DNA from: Patiria pectinifera
Taxonomy: Eukaryota; Echinodermata; Asteroidea; Valvatida; Asterinidae
Direction: 5' to 3'
DNA: 64,000 nt
NCBI GenBank assembly: GCA_029964075.1
Contig: CM057147.1
Span: 10,871,513-10,935,512 of the forward strand
The position numbers were made by a program, and so were the translations under genes. The notes beneath the pieces are model-generated. The model was not told where the DNA came from. It worked only from the letters and a program-made list of their open reading frames with translations, and searched no databases. Every line of letters starts with the position of its first letter. The stretch's first letter is position 1. This document shows positions 30,144-42,781 of the stretch, piece by piece.

Positions 30144-32420
30144 TGGTTTTATGCTACGATCGGGCAATGTGTTCCCGCACTGTCATTATTATTATTTTTT
30201 TCAAGATATCCTTGCATTACGGGCACACTCTTGCAAAATGTGGTTCGGCAGCTTTCTATACAAGAACCTCGTTGGCTCGGGGTTTTGTGCGTAAACCTTA
30301 TCAGTCAGCCGGTCACGCTCAATTGACTTCGGCCAAACCGCAAGTCCCATCATAAGGAATAAGTTAACCATGTTAATCGGACCATTTTTTTCCTATGACG
30401 TTTTAGGCGAACCGGATTAATGGACCGACAGGCCTATACCTTTATTAGAAAAAAAACTCCGTTTATTTCGTTGCATTCCTGATGATCATTATCGTACACC
30501 ACATACATTTATCGTGAATTTCATGTCGCGAAAAAAAACGATGTTGTAGAACTTCAATGTCTAGAAAAAAATTGCGATCATCGACAGTGTCGTGAAATAA
30601 ATTATTAAGTACGTCTTAGTTGTCCCTAGTTCGGGCCCAGGGGCGGCGAAACCGGGGTAACACTCCACCCCCCCCCCTAGATTTTCCCAAGTGCCCCTCC
30701 TGCGGACATAAATGTGCCCCCCCCCCCTTAATTGAGCATAAAATGTGCCGGCCCCCTCGAGATAAAAACAAAACTGGCTCTAAAATTTCGGATACTTGTT
30801 TTTCCCAAAATGGTATAGCCTGAGAGTTCTGATATGAGCGGGGAATATGAAAATCCGAGCCCTAAAACCTCTACAATGGGCCTTGAAAATGGGCACATTA
30901 TAAATTTCAACCGGAAATACGTCAAGCACCAAGCATTGGAATTTTCAAGTCAGAATTTCTGTCTCTTAACATAGATGACATCATCAGGGGGCCCACTTTG
31001 TTGGGGAATGGATAGGTCGATACACAATTTGGTTGAGGACTGTGTTTACCGTGACTGTTAATTCCACAATAATAATTAATACACATTGATTGATTGAACT
31101 GGTTACAGTGAACTGAGACAAAGAGAACTGGGTGAACCGAAATAGACTAGAATAGAAATGGAACAGAGTTGGAATTGAAACAGAATTGAAACAGAATGAG
31201 ATACTGCTAGTGGAGCAACACTTATATACTGGTGGAAACAGGAAGTCTTGAGAATAAGAAATACTTAAGAATGGGGAAACTTATTCATCTCATGGAGGAA
31301 TGTTCTTATTCCTCCATGGTCATATCGTGGTTTCCTTGAGTCTCAGAAAAATGACTAGGAATGAGTAATATACAATGATCTTGAAAGTAACTTGGTTGTA
31401 CTAAGAAACTGACCAAAGACTTGTGTGTGGGCAGTGAAGCTCATTTGCTCTGTATAAAAGTATAGGGACTACGCATTGCATAGGCACTGTGTGGGTGTTT
31501 GTGTATACAAGGAAAACAATGAGTAATGCATTCAAGAGAATTAATCATTAAAAAGTTCAAAAGGAACATTGATAATTAAAGTGTGATAATGAACTGAACA
31601 TTTAGACGAATTGATAATTGAGAATTGATAAAAAAATTTGAAAACGCTACAACTCATGAAAATATCTGCTCGGTCACAATGGCGTCTGCATATCACATCC
31701 CTACTGATGAGACTATGCATGCAGTATATTCCACCAGATACAGAACCAGAATAAAATGGCCGGTTTCGAAGAGCGCTCCAATTTTTGTAAACTTGGTACC
31801 AGCCCAGCCCCCCCCCCCCTTGATTTTACGGAGGCCGAGTGTCCGGTGAAAAACCCAGCTGGATACGCTGCTACACCAACGGAAGATGCCTTTTATTGAG
31901 CAAGTGCCCCGGTGATGCGACTGAAACCGGTCAGTCCGAAAATTCAACCCCCAAAAGTGGGTGCAGTACATTTTGTTTTCGTCCTTTACAAATTTATTTA
32001 AACAGGCAATTGTTTTCAACTCAAGTTGATCAGTATGAAACTGTGCCTCCCCTCTAAATAGGTCTCGTGACCAAAATGTGATCGCCCGTCGGGATTACGT
32101 CATTAGCATTCTATCCGATTCTCATTCCTAACCCAGGCTTGTGCTGAATGCACATTATGCAAATAACGTGTTTTAGAAGATTTCCACTCAGACTCCAGCC
32201 CTATTGTTACATTCATGCCTCGCTGATCACCATGGTACAGCGACCTAGCGTGCACGGGCTTTATCTTAAGCTGTTGTTTCGGTGCTGGGCTAGGCCTTCA
32301 TTACTGTCGTTGTGCTCCTCACGCTCACTGCATGCAGCTCATTACGCTGTTCAAAATTATCATTTTGGCTCTGTATGAAACTGTTTATTCTAATTGAACG
32401 TGCGCATTGTGTCCAATTTA
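30144..32420. other. Intergenic, no gene recognised
   Basis: Contains C-runs at 30667, 30719 and 31809 and mixed AT-rich sequence. Small ORFs show no motif. Confidence 0.4.
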
Positions 32421-32444
32421 TATTGTATTAACAAAGACATCGTT

Positions 32445-32501
32445 ACCATTTACTACAAGATCAACACCAAGAGGGGCAATGTCTTCAAGAGTAGGAAAGA
32501 G
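32445..32501 (+). CDS. Possible exon, weak (KINTKRGNVFKSRKE)
   Basis: An open stretch ending in a good donor (AAAGAG|GTACGT at 32502) reads DIVTIYYKINTKRGNVFKSRKE. The upstream acceptor is poor, so the start is uncertain. It would join in phase 0 to the candidate at 33116. No family recognised from this part. It may be a remnant exon of an unknown gene, or chance. Confidence 0.25.
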
Positions 32502-32703
32502 GTACGTAATACATGTCTCACATGTGTATAAAGTGTATAAGCTCTGGTAAAAGTAGAGAGTTTTGTCACCTGAAACAGAGAACTCCTTTAATTGCATTGG
32601 ATGTTAAAAAAAAAAAGTTTCCATGGAAGATGAATTACAGCAGAATTAACGTTGAACGAAAATTATTATTTTATTCAATAATAATGCAACGCCAATAGGA
32701 ATT

Positions 32704-32851
32704 TGACACGTGCAGTGACATTGTGTTCGCACGTGGGGAGAAAATACAATTTCGAAAGAATTCGTCAGACACGTGCAGTGACATTGTGTTCGCACGTGAG
32801 TTAATTTGCATAGGAATTTGATACGTGCAGCGACATTGCGTTCGCACGTGG
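32704..32851. repeat. Three tandem CACGTG-bounded repeats
   Basis: ACACGTGCAGTGACATTGTG plus TTCGCACGTG occurs at about 32706-32735 and 32770-32799, and a variant (CAGCGACATTGCG) at about 32821-32850. Spacing is 51-64 bp. Confidence 0.75.
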
Positions 32852-33115
32852 AACAGTTGAAGGGTAGCATTCCAGTGGAAGTTTTTTTTCTTCAAATTGT
32901 CCCTGAATAATTAAACTCGCTAATTTACACCAGTATTTTCAATGATAAACCTGTGACAGTGTCTCCTTCATTGTCACATTGACTTGCAGGTCTTATGTAA
33001 CTCCCTTTCAGTCTCAGAAACTAAAAAATAAATTGAAACCATATAAAACCTAGTCAACATTCTGGGCAAAACGTTGGTGCAAGTGATGCAAACAATTGAT
33101 TAGTTTTGTTTGTAG

Positions 33116-33190
33116 ATCAAGTTGGGAGGAGTGCAGACGCTGCAGGCGTGCATTATGCAGCATCCGCAAAGCAAAGCAGCTGCTGGATCT
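33116..33190 (+). CDS. Possible exon, weak (armadillo-like helix)
   Basis: After TTTTGTTTGTAG it reads IKLGGVQTLQACIMQHPQSK then AAAGS, with a possible donor GTAGGA at 33191. The pattern loosely resembles an armadillo-repeat helix. Codon use is GC-richer than its surroundings. If the donor is not used, a TAA follows shortly. It could belong to the candidate at 32445. Low confidence. Confidence 0.28.
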
Positions 33191-33424
33191 GTAGGAGTGT
33201 TAGGATAATGTTATAGGCATTTAGATTCGGCGAAATATTCTCATACGCGTTTAGAAACCTCCGCACCGCGTTCTATCGCTTTTCCGTTCGACAATAAGGC
33301 ATATTCATACGTAATGTTCGTGGTGTTTTTTTTTTGGCTTGACCGGAGACGATTTGGTACGAAGACCGTGAAGGGACATGGGAGTTATTTTTTTTTCATA
33401 ATACTATTTCGTATGTGTTATTGT

Positions 33425-33735
33425 CACGTACGTACGTAACTTACGCACGTACTTGAATATTATCACGTACGTAGGTAATATTATCACGTAGGGCCCACGT
33501 GATAATTATTACGTACGTAGGGCCCACGTGATAATTATTAAGTACGTGTACACAACGTATACTCGTTTAAGGATACACGTATTATCACTTACATATGCAA
33601 TACATGTACGTACGTAATATGTACTTATTTATCAGGTATGTACGCAATAATAATACTAATATTGCGTTAGTACGTAATATTATATTATCACGTACGTATG
33701 TGATAAATTAAATGTATCACGTACGTACGTTGTGA
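33425..33735. repeat. TACGTACG-rich satellite
   Basis: Many CACGTACGTA and TACGTA words, mixed with GGGCCCACGTGATAATTATT duplicated at about 33488 and 33519. Confidence 0.75.
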
Positions 33736-33739
33736 TTGT

Positions 33740-36340
33740 CATAGGTATAGTAGTAGGCCCTAAATAAGAACAATATGTTCATCTCCTCTTGGTCTTCGTA
33801 CCCACGTATCCGCATATCTGCAAATCCGCGTACCTGCGTAATCGCGCGATTTCGTGTACCATACTTTGAAGTGATAAAATCTAGGGAACTGTTTTAGCAA
33901 AGTGCAATGAACAGTGTTAGGGAAAACGAAGCAAACGAAAATTAGGGAGCAAGCATAGCCCGCTGCGAGCATGCGCACATTGAGCCTGCAGGCAGTGCGA
34001 TGGGGAGTTTAGAGGTTTTCACACAAAAAAAAAATAAAAAAAAAAAAAATATATATATATATATATAAATAACATTAACTTAATGCAAACGAAAATCAGT
34101 CTAATGAATAACACTGTCCCCCTAAACTTTAAACTTGAAAGTACTGGTGTATTTTATTTTATTTTCGCAATTAAGAGACTTCACTCGCAAATTTATAGTC
34201 GATTTTGTAATTGATTGAGAGTCATTTTGTGATGTTTTATCGATCAACTGGAATGATGCCCTCTATACGGACATTGGCTGGTACTTTGCCCAACTCAAAA
34301 CAATAATTAAACAAAGTTAGTAAAACAACTACAGAAAGTGGCAATGCCTGGTGCGTTGTCCACCAACGACGATATAATTTCTTTATAATTATATAATATG
34401 TTTAAGAGCAAACAAGATTCATAAAATCTAGGCCATCGGCAATTGACAGTGACCATGCCTGGTGCAGCTGCAGTGTCACTTGTAAGGGACACCCTCTTCG
34501 GTGCATATTAGTTGCGCCGATTTCCAAGAGGCCCCTTCCTTCAGAAGAACTTGAACATTAAAACTTAAACCATTTAACAAAAACACGGAAGGGTGTTACT
34601 ACTTAAATAGCCACACAGAGAAAACTGTTGGTTAATAATTAACACTAATTCCTCAATGAGCTCTCTGTTAAGGTGACATATACGCTCTTATAGTAACACT
34701 AAAAGGTCAAAAAAATCTGGGGATTAACAGCGTCTGTAAAAGCGCCGCATTGTCTATACTTCGCTAGTCTGCCGTGAGCAGTGAGGACACAGTTGACAGT
34801 TGACCATATTTTAATGATCGTAGTAAAATCAAAAGTCATAACTTTGATTAATTATACTTTGCATAAATTTGTATAAAAGACATTTTTAATCTGTGAAGAG
34901 CTTTTGAGCTCGGTTCATTATTAAGCTTATCTGTGAGTAAAAAAATGCTTACAGAGAGAATGACTTTTGGGGGGGGGGGGAAACTCGAAAGTAGATTGTA
35001 TTTTGTTTCATTGTAAATGCTGCATGTTTGTTTTTTTTTGCCTTTGTGTGCATTGCTCTCTGTGTGGTGTGATTTTTCTTTAATGGTATCCGTCTGTTGT
35101 CTCTGACAATAGACAAAATTAAAAAAATTTAAATCAAATTAATCGTTGCGGCTACGAAAATGTCAAATCGTTAAGCAAAATCGAAGCAGATGTTGAAAGG
35201 AATAATACTTGAAATCAGTGTTACTTTTTTCTCAACTGCAATACGTCGGGCAAAAAATGTTACGGTTTTGAAGAGACAAACCTCAAATTGACGAAAATAC
35301 GAAATCAACTTTAAAATGTTAGGCAGTATTGAAATAAAAAATACCTACCCGGATATTTACTTGACTACCCGTATGACGAAAACTGAAAACAAAATACAAA
35401 TCGGTCCAAAATAAATTGTAGCGAAAATCACATCGTAAACGAATTTTTTTTCCGAAAAAAAAAATCACTCCGCTTTCTACGTGTAGGCCTACACGCTAGG
35501 AAAATGATGAAAATAACGCGAGGAAAACATCACAGCGTTAGTGAGAGTAAAAATACCCGAAATCAGTATTATTTTTCTTGCCATAAAGTAAACAAAATGG
35601 GTTATCGAAATAACAAAATAACGGCATAAAAATTAATCATCCGCAACGAGAGAAGTAAATACATGTACATGTACATGCAAATTGGTGCTAATTTCTAAAC
35701 TTCCAAATTTGGCCACAGAAAAAAAGACCGAAATTAAGTTTTAAAAAAAAGTATGAAATTATGCTGAGCAGTAAATACCGGTTCTACATTGCCAATATTC
35801 GCTTTCCGACTTTTGAGGCAAACGGTGGGAAAATGACGGCAGCAAAAGAAAATGAAATTGACGAAATTACGAGAAAAGAAATCACACCATAATGAACAAA
35901 ATATCTGTTTAGAAAATGACTGAATTTCAATTATATACAGCGGCATTTCAAAAACATCAAAATTGTTGGCATTGTCGAAAAAGTGCCTTCAAAAAGACCT
36001 AATTGCCCCCCCCCCCCCCTCACCAAAAAAAGGTACATTGTGAAAGGGTACAACTTATTGGCAACCTGCCGTTATCGGTGTCGGCACATGTTCGTGTGCA
36101 TTATGACAGAAAAAGATCATGTCTGTTTTTAAAAGTAAATAGTGGAAACATGGGTAGAATCGTTTAGTTTCTATTTGGTAACAAGTGGCCTAATTACAGG
36201 TAGGCTTAGACATAATGCTTTGGAATGTATCACTTCAGTAACAAATGGGCTAGGCCCAGTGTTTTCGTAACCCTGTTCACTTAGGAAAGAGTTGCAGCTT
36301 TCATCAAAGAAACTGTTAACCTAAAAGTTGAGACTGCATA
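33740..36340. other. AT-rich intergenic, no gene recognised
   Basis: A-runs and (AT)n at 34025-34067, G-run at 34971, C-run at 36007. Sequence 35140-35960 is A-rich with recurring CGAAAT words. No motif found in small ORFs. Confidence 0.4.
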
Positions 36341-36703
36341 GATGAGCTAGGCTGCTTTGTCTGGACGAAAATCAACCCTCCAAGGCTCCAACAGCCTCAT
36401 CACACAGAAACTCAGGAACCGGAAGCAGGGAGGAGGACCGACGGATGAACGGATGACCTGCTTGCTGGGCTACCCATTACTGATTCTTGAGGTTAGTTTA
36501 CATGGTGGCCTCCTCTTCCCAGGATCAATCAAGTCACAGAACTCATCAAAATGGGCGATCTGACTCTGTTTTAATGTTCTTCCACACACGAGTTCTGGTA
36601 GCGGGCTTTGCTTTGTGGGGTTAATTCAATATTTTCTTTCCCTTTTCTAGCCCTGGCATGAATACAGCTTAATAATTAAAATGTTTCTTTCATATCCTTT
36701 CAG

Positions 36704-36884
36704 AAAAATGAGGACCACCGACTGATGAGGGAATTGCTTTACTGAGATTGATGAGCCTGCCTCAAGACATCGTCAGGGCTCCAACAGCCTTATCACACAG
36801 AAACTCGAGGAACTGGAAGCAAGGAGGAGGACCGACAGATGAACGGATGACCTGCTTGCTGGGCTTCCCATTACCGACTATCAG
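36704..36884 (+). ncRNA. Exon-like unit 2 of the tandem array
   Basis: CCTTTCAG before, GTTTGT after; 181 bp. It has stops in each full-length frame. Units 3 (37101-37281, 181 bp) and 4 (37502-37684, 183 bp) have the same boundaries and length. Confidence 0.4.
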
Positions 36885-37100
36885 GTTTGTGTACATGTAG
36901 CCTACTTAAACAGAAACAATCAAGAACTAAAATCAAAATGGGCGATCTGGCGCTCTTCTATGTTCATCTACAAACAACGAGTTCTGGTGACGGGGTTTTG
37001 CTTTGTGGGGTTATTTAATGTTGTCTTTCCCCTTTCTAGCCCTGGCACGATTACAGCTCAATAAATCAAATGTTTCCTTTCGTTATTTGAATCCTTTCAG

Positions 37101-37281
37101 AAAAATGAGGACCACTGACTGATGAGGGAATTGCTTTACTGAGATTGATGAGCCTGCCTCAAGACATCGTCAGGGCTCCAACAGCCTCATCAAACAGAAA
37201 CATGAGGAACCGGAAGCAGGGAGGAGGACCGACAGATGAACGGATGACCTGCTTGCTGGGCTTCCCATTCCTGATTATTAG
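37101..37281 (+). ncRNA. Exon-like unit 3 of the tandem array
   Basis: ATCCTTTCAG before, GTTAGT after; 181 bp, closest to units 2 and 4. Confidence 0.4.
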
Positions 37282-37501
37282 GTTAGTTTACATGTAGGCC
37301 TCCTCTTAACAGGAACAATCAAGTCTCAGAACTAATTTAAATGGGCGATCTGACTCTGTTATTATGTTCGTCCACAAACGAGTTCTGGTAGCAGGGCTTT
37401 GCTTTGTGGGGTTAATTCAATGTTTTCTTTCCCCTTTCGAGCCCTGGCACGAATACAGCTCAATAATTCAAATGTTCCTTTCGTTATTTAAATCCTTTCA
37501 G

Positions 37502-37684
37502 CAAAGTGAGGACCACTGACTGATGAGGGAATTGCTCTACTGATATGAGGATGAGCCTACCTCAAGACATCGTCAGGGCTTCGACAGCCTCTTCAAACAG
37601 AAACCCGAGGAACCGGAAGCAGGGAGGAGGACCGACAGATGAACGGATGACCTGCTTGCTGGGCTTCCCATTAAAATTCTTGAG
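37502..37684 (+). ncRNA. Exon-like unit 4 of the tandem array
   Basis: ATCCTTTCAG before, GTTAGT after; 183 bp. It keeps the GGAACCGGAAGCAGGGAGGA block. Confidence 0.4.
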
Positions 37685-37909
37685 GTTAGTTTTTAGTAAC
37701 ATGTACATACAGAATGAGCAGAAACAAAATCAAAATGTGTGATCTGGCGCTCTTCTATGTTCTGCCACAAAATAAAGAGTGCTGGTAGTGGGGCACTGCT
37801 TTATGGGGGGTAATTCGAACATTTCTGCCCCCCTCCTCTTGCTCTACCTTTCAGATATTTCTTAATAATAATTGGGATATTTCCTTTCGTCATTTGAATC
37901 TTTTTACAG

Positions 37910-38037
37910 ACATGAGGAGCACTGACTGGTGAGGGAATTGCCCAATGATGGATGAGCCTGCCTCAAGCTGCCATGAGCTGGGAGGACCGACGGTTGACTG
38001 ACACTGCCTGCTTGGTTGGCCATCACCGATTCTTGAG
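37910..38037 (+). ncRNA. Exon-like unit 5 (shortened) of the tandem array
   Basis: TTTTTACAG before, GTATGT after; 128 bp. About 55 bp of the core is missing. Confidence 0.35.
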
Positions 38038-38399
38038 GTATGTTTACTTGAAAAGAGACCAGGGATATGTAGGCCTACACTTAAACTTGTTATTCCTTTA
38101 ATACTATGTCACCTCTTACGATGCTTGATTTCCTCTTTCAATATTAATTCTAAATTTTGCTAGTTTACTCTTTTTGTCATGTTTTAGAAGATGAGGACCG
38201 CCAAGCTTGGACGAGACTGGACAATGACGAAGCTGCTCTACTGGACAAGGATGCCCTCATCGGAAACTTGAGTTAAAAAAAAACTAGCTTGCGCAATATG
38301 AAATGATAAAGCAGACTGCATAATGCAACTTCATTAATGTTATACACTAAGGCACCAACACTAAAATAAAATGAAAAGTAATTTTGATTTCATTAAATT

Positions 38400-39380
38400 A
38401 TGTATGCCTCTAAAATAATCTGAAACCGGATACTGCAACAGACAGTTAACAATGGACAATAATGGAAACTTGCTGGAAAATTAGGAAAATTTAAAGAATA
38501 AACTGTTCAGGAACTTCTATCCATCAAAAAATGCATTGCAACAGGTATAAGTGACACTCAAATTATATTTGTGTTTGTCCTTTTGTGATTAATTTCGTTG
38601 CACTTTTTTTACTCGTTTTATTTTTTACTTCGTATGCACAATTGTTTTTCTTGGTGGTTTTGCACGTCTTTTCACTTTCTTATTAATAATTAACAAACCT
38701 CACAAAAGGATAAACGCAATATATATCGAGTGTTGAACTTGCCTTGCATCAAATATTTTTTTCACATAATAGCTTAATTAGACAAAATATAGTCCTGAAA
38801 TGTTTCAAAATAATCTAGGATTTTTTTGGAGGGGGGGGGGGGGAAGGCATTCCCAAGTTTTATCTTCCCTTTTTAAAATCTTATTCACAAAATGGCGAAA
38901 TACAAAAACCTGGCTTCACCGTGTACAGTCATGTAGTCGTTGCTTATGTAATAATCATCTATTATATTATAAAGTGATTATTAATTTCTCAAATTTATTG
39001 GCCTTCTGCCCAACTTTTTTCCTCATTTTGAATCTTTTGTATTTGTTTGTATGAATTGGTTTAAATATTTGTATGTCAATAAGACTAAGGAATTAAACAA
39101 AATAAATAAAACTTGAAAGATGTGAGACATAGTCTTGATATCCTTGGAAGGTTGTCAGTATTTTGCCTATTTTTGTTTTAGTTGTTGGCGGGGGAAGGTC
39201 AAGCTACTACATAAGTAACAAAACCCAGCTGAAATGACGTTTTATTATTTATTGGTGATGGGGGGCGGGGTCGCACATAAAGGCACGTCCGGGAATATGT
39301 AATAATTGGGTGCTTTTGTAAGGGAAATCTTTACTCTTAAACGGAAATAAAAAATCTCCTAGGCTTCTAGGTTCTACCTT
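38400..39380. other. AT-rich intergenic, no gene recognised
   Basis: Includes a G-run at 38831-38843. The 84-codon frame at 38800 has no recognisable motif. Confidence 0.4.
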
Positions 39381-39384
39381 TTAA

Positions 39385-39883
39385 AGGGAATGTACATCAT
39401 TGGCTTGAGCTGTAATTTTCAGAAATGAACTATTTGAGGGGTTAGTATAATAGATCAAATATTGTTACACTGACATGTTTGAAGTTTTGTGTTCGAAAAT
39501 GCTGGAAAAACCAAAAAAAACAAAAATGTTCAAGTAGTCTGGTTCCTTGACTCCACTAAAGATAAAATGGATCAATGTATAGATGCCGGAAATTGTAAGG
39601 TAAGGGAACCAGTCTAGCTGGCCTGCACCCGTTCATGAACATGTAACCAATAGCAAACAAAATGTGGACTGAAAAAGTGTAAAGGAGCAGTAGTTGAAAA
39701 ATAGTTAGGTTTTTCCAACCGTTGGAAGTGTATACAAAAATACCATTTTCTTGAAAATGACTTCACACCATGTGCCATAATTGTACAGGATGCTTTAGAC
39801 TGTCATTTACCAACATCCTAGTAAGGTATTTCGTAAAAACTTGGTAGTTTTATTTTCGATGTTTGCAAATGTTGTATATTCCC
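39385..39883. mobile_element. TTAA-flanked MITE (family K1, copy 3)
   Basis: Starts AGGGAATGTACATCATTGGC after TTAA (39381-39384). The far end is ATATTCCC followed by ATCAA, so the right TTAA is lost. The inner hairpin has shrunk to CCAACCGTTGG. Very close in sequence to the 24667 copy. Confidence 0.8.
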
Positions 39884-40564
39884 ATCAAGATTGTCCATAA
39901 AAAGACCCGAATTTGCATACGCCGGCCAAACCACAATTTGCATGCCCCCATGGGCTTTTAAAAAGAACTTTTGCAAATGGGAAAGACACTTTGGAAACAT
40001 CCAATCAGTTTGAATATGCTTCATGAATGTCTGAATAAACGAGAACATTTTTTAACAGTATTTAATTAGTATTATTTTTCGATGTGGCGGTGGTGGTGGT
40101 TGAGGGGGTCGCTGGGGTTGGCTGGGGGCGCTAGACAGAAGATTTATCAGAAGTGGCGCAATATTAAAAACTGACAGCGGGCGCCATAATTTTGGTTAGG
40201 GTTTCAAAAATTTCTTCGTGAGTCGTTAATTTGCATAAAAAGTGCCCCCACAATATTTTGTAAAAAACGAGACCGTCTAGTTAAAGATCGGTGGAATCGT
40301 GCGAATATAGCCGAGGATCATCTCCCTAGCTTTTGGGCTATTATCTAAGACACGACCCACACAGTGCCTAAACTTTGACGGGAGACCTGCAACTGGCATT
40401 TTAATCAATGACATCTTTCTCAGGCATTGGAGTGGGCGGAGCTTAAACTACGCGCGTTGTAAAAATGCATGTACACACATGTAAATCAAATTAGGTTTTG
40501 CCCTTCACACACATGTATGTACATGTACAAGTATACATGTACATGTACTTTGTAGCACATTCTA

Positions 40565-41241
40565 CAGGGCGAGCAAAAATAAAGCGGAACCCAAACCCCT
40601 AAAATTATATTTAATTTTTAAAATATATATGTAGCACCAAAATATTAATGACTGGAAAGCCAATTTCATAATTTTTTTAGATGAAAAAGAAAAACACTGA
40701 AATTGCTCCATTTGTTCAAAGAATATCACCATTTCAAAACAATGACCCTAAAACATGTTCGTCTAAAAAAAATTTTATTGTGTATTCTGACTGCTTGGAA
40801 CAACAAAGAAAATGACATAGAATACTTGGTTCAACAACTGTCAACAACTGGAGGACACAATATCTTTATTAACAACCATGGTTAGGCAAACAATAAATCA
40901 TATTATGATTTATTAAATTCAGGTTTTTTTTATTTAAACGGGCCTTCAACGGACTTTGTTGAATATTTTAACTTTTAAACTGAGGTATTATCGCTAGTTA
41001 TGTTTGAAGACAATTATGACGACGATTCTTGAAATCGCATTTTTGGACGAAAGAGGTTATAGGGTCATTGTGTTATATGGTGATTTTCTTTGATCTGATT
41101 TAGAAATTTATAACTTTTTCATCAAAAAGTAGCTCATGAAATTGGCTTTCCAGTCATTGTTATTTTTGGTGCTACAGATTTTTTTAAATATGTCATATAA
41201 TTTTGGGGGTTTGGGTTGCGTTTTTTTTTTTACTCGCCCTG
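40565..41241. mobile_element. Tc1/mariner-like MITE (CAGGGCGAGC ends)
   Basis: Ends CAGGGCGAGCAAAAATAAAG and TTTTTACTCGCCCTG, TA at 40563-40564 and 41242-41243. The inner arms include CCAAACCCC / GGGGTTTGG and AATGACTGGAAAGCCAATTT with its inverse. 677 bp, no transposase. Confidence 0.82.
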
Positions 41242-41819
41242 TAGTTAAAAAAAAAGAAGCAAATCCATGATCTTGAAAGGATACAGAAACGAGCTTGTAG
41301 GACCATCTTAGAGAATAAGTACACTTCATACTTGGATGCGCTCAACCTTTGTAAGTACGTAATCGGATTAGATTTGCCTAACAACGGCAGACGCTTTGCC
41401 TTAGTAACCACATGTTGGTAAATGCCCACTGCAACCATGCAAGTGTGAACCACCATTTTGAGTGAGTATTTTCTACGGGGAGTACATCATGGGGTATTCT
41501 TTAAAAAAGTTTGCCCGGCAGGTGGTAAAACCCAGAGCCTCCAAAACTAGTCTACCCGGAGCTACCCGGAGCCTCCATTGTACTGTTACACCACTTTCCA
41601 ACAAACAAATTGACTTATATCTGTCAGTGCTAGTAATATAAAAGAAATAGCCCAACAGGCAACAGCATATGATGCTCAGTAGTTTACCAACATCGCCGCC
41701 TTTGCATTTGCTGAACAGCGCCCTCTGGGAATGTAGCAAAATGAAATAGTTTCTAGCATGAGGGCGCCGGATCCTAGCTGTACTGAGCACCCGGATCTAG
41801 TAGGTGAAATGGCTTTTTA

Positions 41820-42245
41820 TCAGTTAAAATACTCGGTAAAATTATGAAAGTTGCCCAGTGTATAACAGAAGGACCTTGGCATGTTGTTGTTAACGCAGTT
41901 GAGTTTATTTCAAAAAACGAAAAATACTACTGGGGCATTATTGTCAACAAAGAAATACGTCCAACTATGCGGTTGATCATTTCGTACGGGCATTGCATAC
42001 GTTCAACTGTGCGATTAAGCAGCTCGCCCATATCGAGTGCGTACCCGGAACCTAGGTTATTTTTCAGTTAAAACGCTCGGAAAAACTGTGAATTTTGCCC
42101 AATGTATTACAAAAGGACTATGTGTGAATTTTAGCGCGGTTGAGCTTCTTTTCAAATAATGAAAAATACTACGGGGCATTATTGCCTTCGTTCAACTGTG
42201 CGATTTAAAACGTTCAACTGTGCGATTAAACAACTCGCCCATATT
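41820..42245. repeat. Tandem duplication, about 240-bp period
   Basis: CAGTTAAAATACTCGG...GTGCGATTAAGCAGCTCGCC (41821-42028) recurs diverged at 42067-42242 (CAGTTAAAACGCTCGG...GTGCGATTAAACAACTCGCC). A third partial TTCAACTGTGCGATT lies between. No gene recognised. Confidence 0.72.
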
Positions 42246-42781
42246 TATAACATTCGCAGAGGGCGCTGTTATCAGCAAACGTGCAGAACAGCGTTCTTTT
42301 CAATGTACAAATTGTAGGTATGTACTCTGGATCGAAACAATCGGTTTTATTTTTAGGGCCGTTTCTTTTATCAACAGCACTGAAAGGCAGTTTCGTACTA
42401 TAATTTCATTGATTTTGAGAGAAATAACGTTATTTTATATAGGCTCCGGGAAGCTCCAACAGGGTCCGGGACACAAATCTGGTAAATTCCTTCCATTTGA
42501 AAGGACACAAATCTGGTAATTTCTAATTTTGTAAGGAATACTCAGAATTTTTTTCTGGACTCTCTGTTGACTTTGTACACAAAACGCGGAAATGGCGTCT
42601 GGATACTACATATTCGGTCCCTTTATTATACCGACCTTTTTTAAAAAAATTAAGAACAGTAAATTGGGAGAAAATGCAACCTTCTTGCCTGATTTTCCGA
42701 AAACGAGCATGCAAATTGACACACTTTATTGCTGCACTGCGCGGGTACAGCAGCATGCTGGTCGTGGTAGGGAAGCTAGTC

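Larger units (their letters stand above)
36345..38390 (+). other. Tandem array of splice-flanked exon-like units (about 400-bp period)
   Basis: Five diverged copies of a core containing GGCTCCAACAGCCTCATCAC, GGAGGAGGACCGACAGATGA and ACGGATGACCTGCTTGCTGG. The word GGATGACCTG sits at 36451, 36845, 37242 and 37645 (steps 394, 397, 403). Each core is bounded by a pyrimidine tract plus AG and a GTTAGT/GTTTGT/GTATGT: about 36357-36491, 36704-36884, 37101-37281, 37502-37684 and 37910-38037. A final segment from 38188 (after TTTTAG) starts with the same ATGAGGACC and is followed by AATAAA at 38365-38370. No single frame stays open through the exons, so a non-coding RNA or a decayed gene with duplicated exons is likelier than a protein gene. 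Confidence 0.6.
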
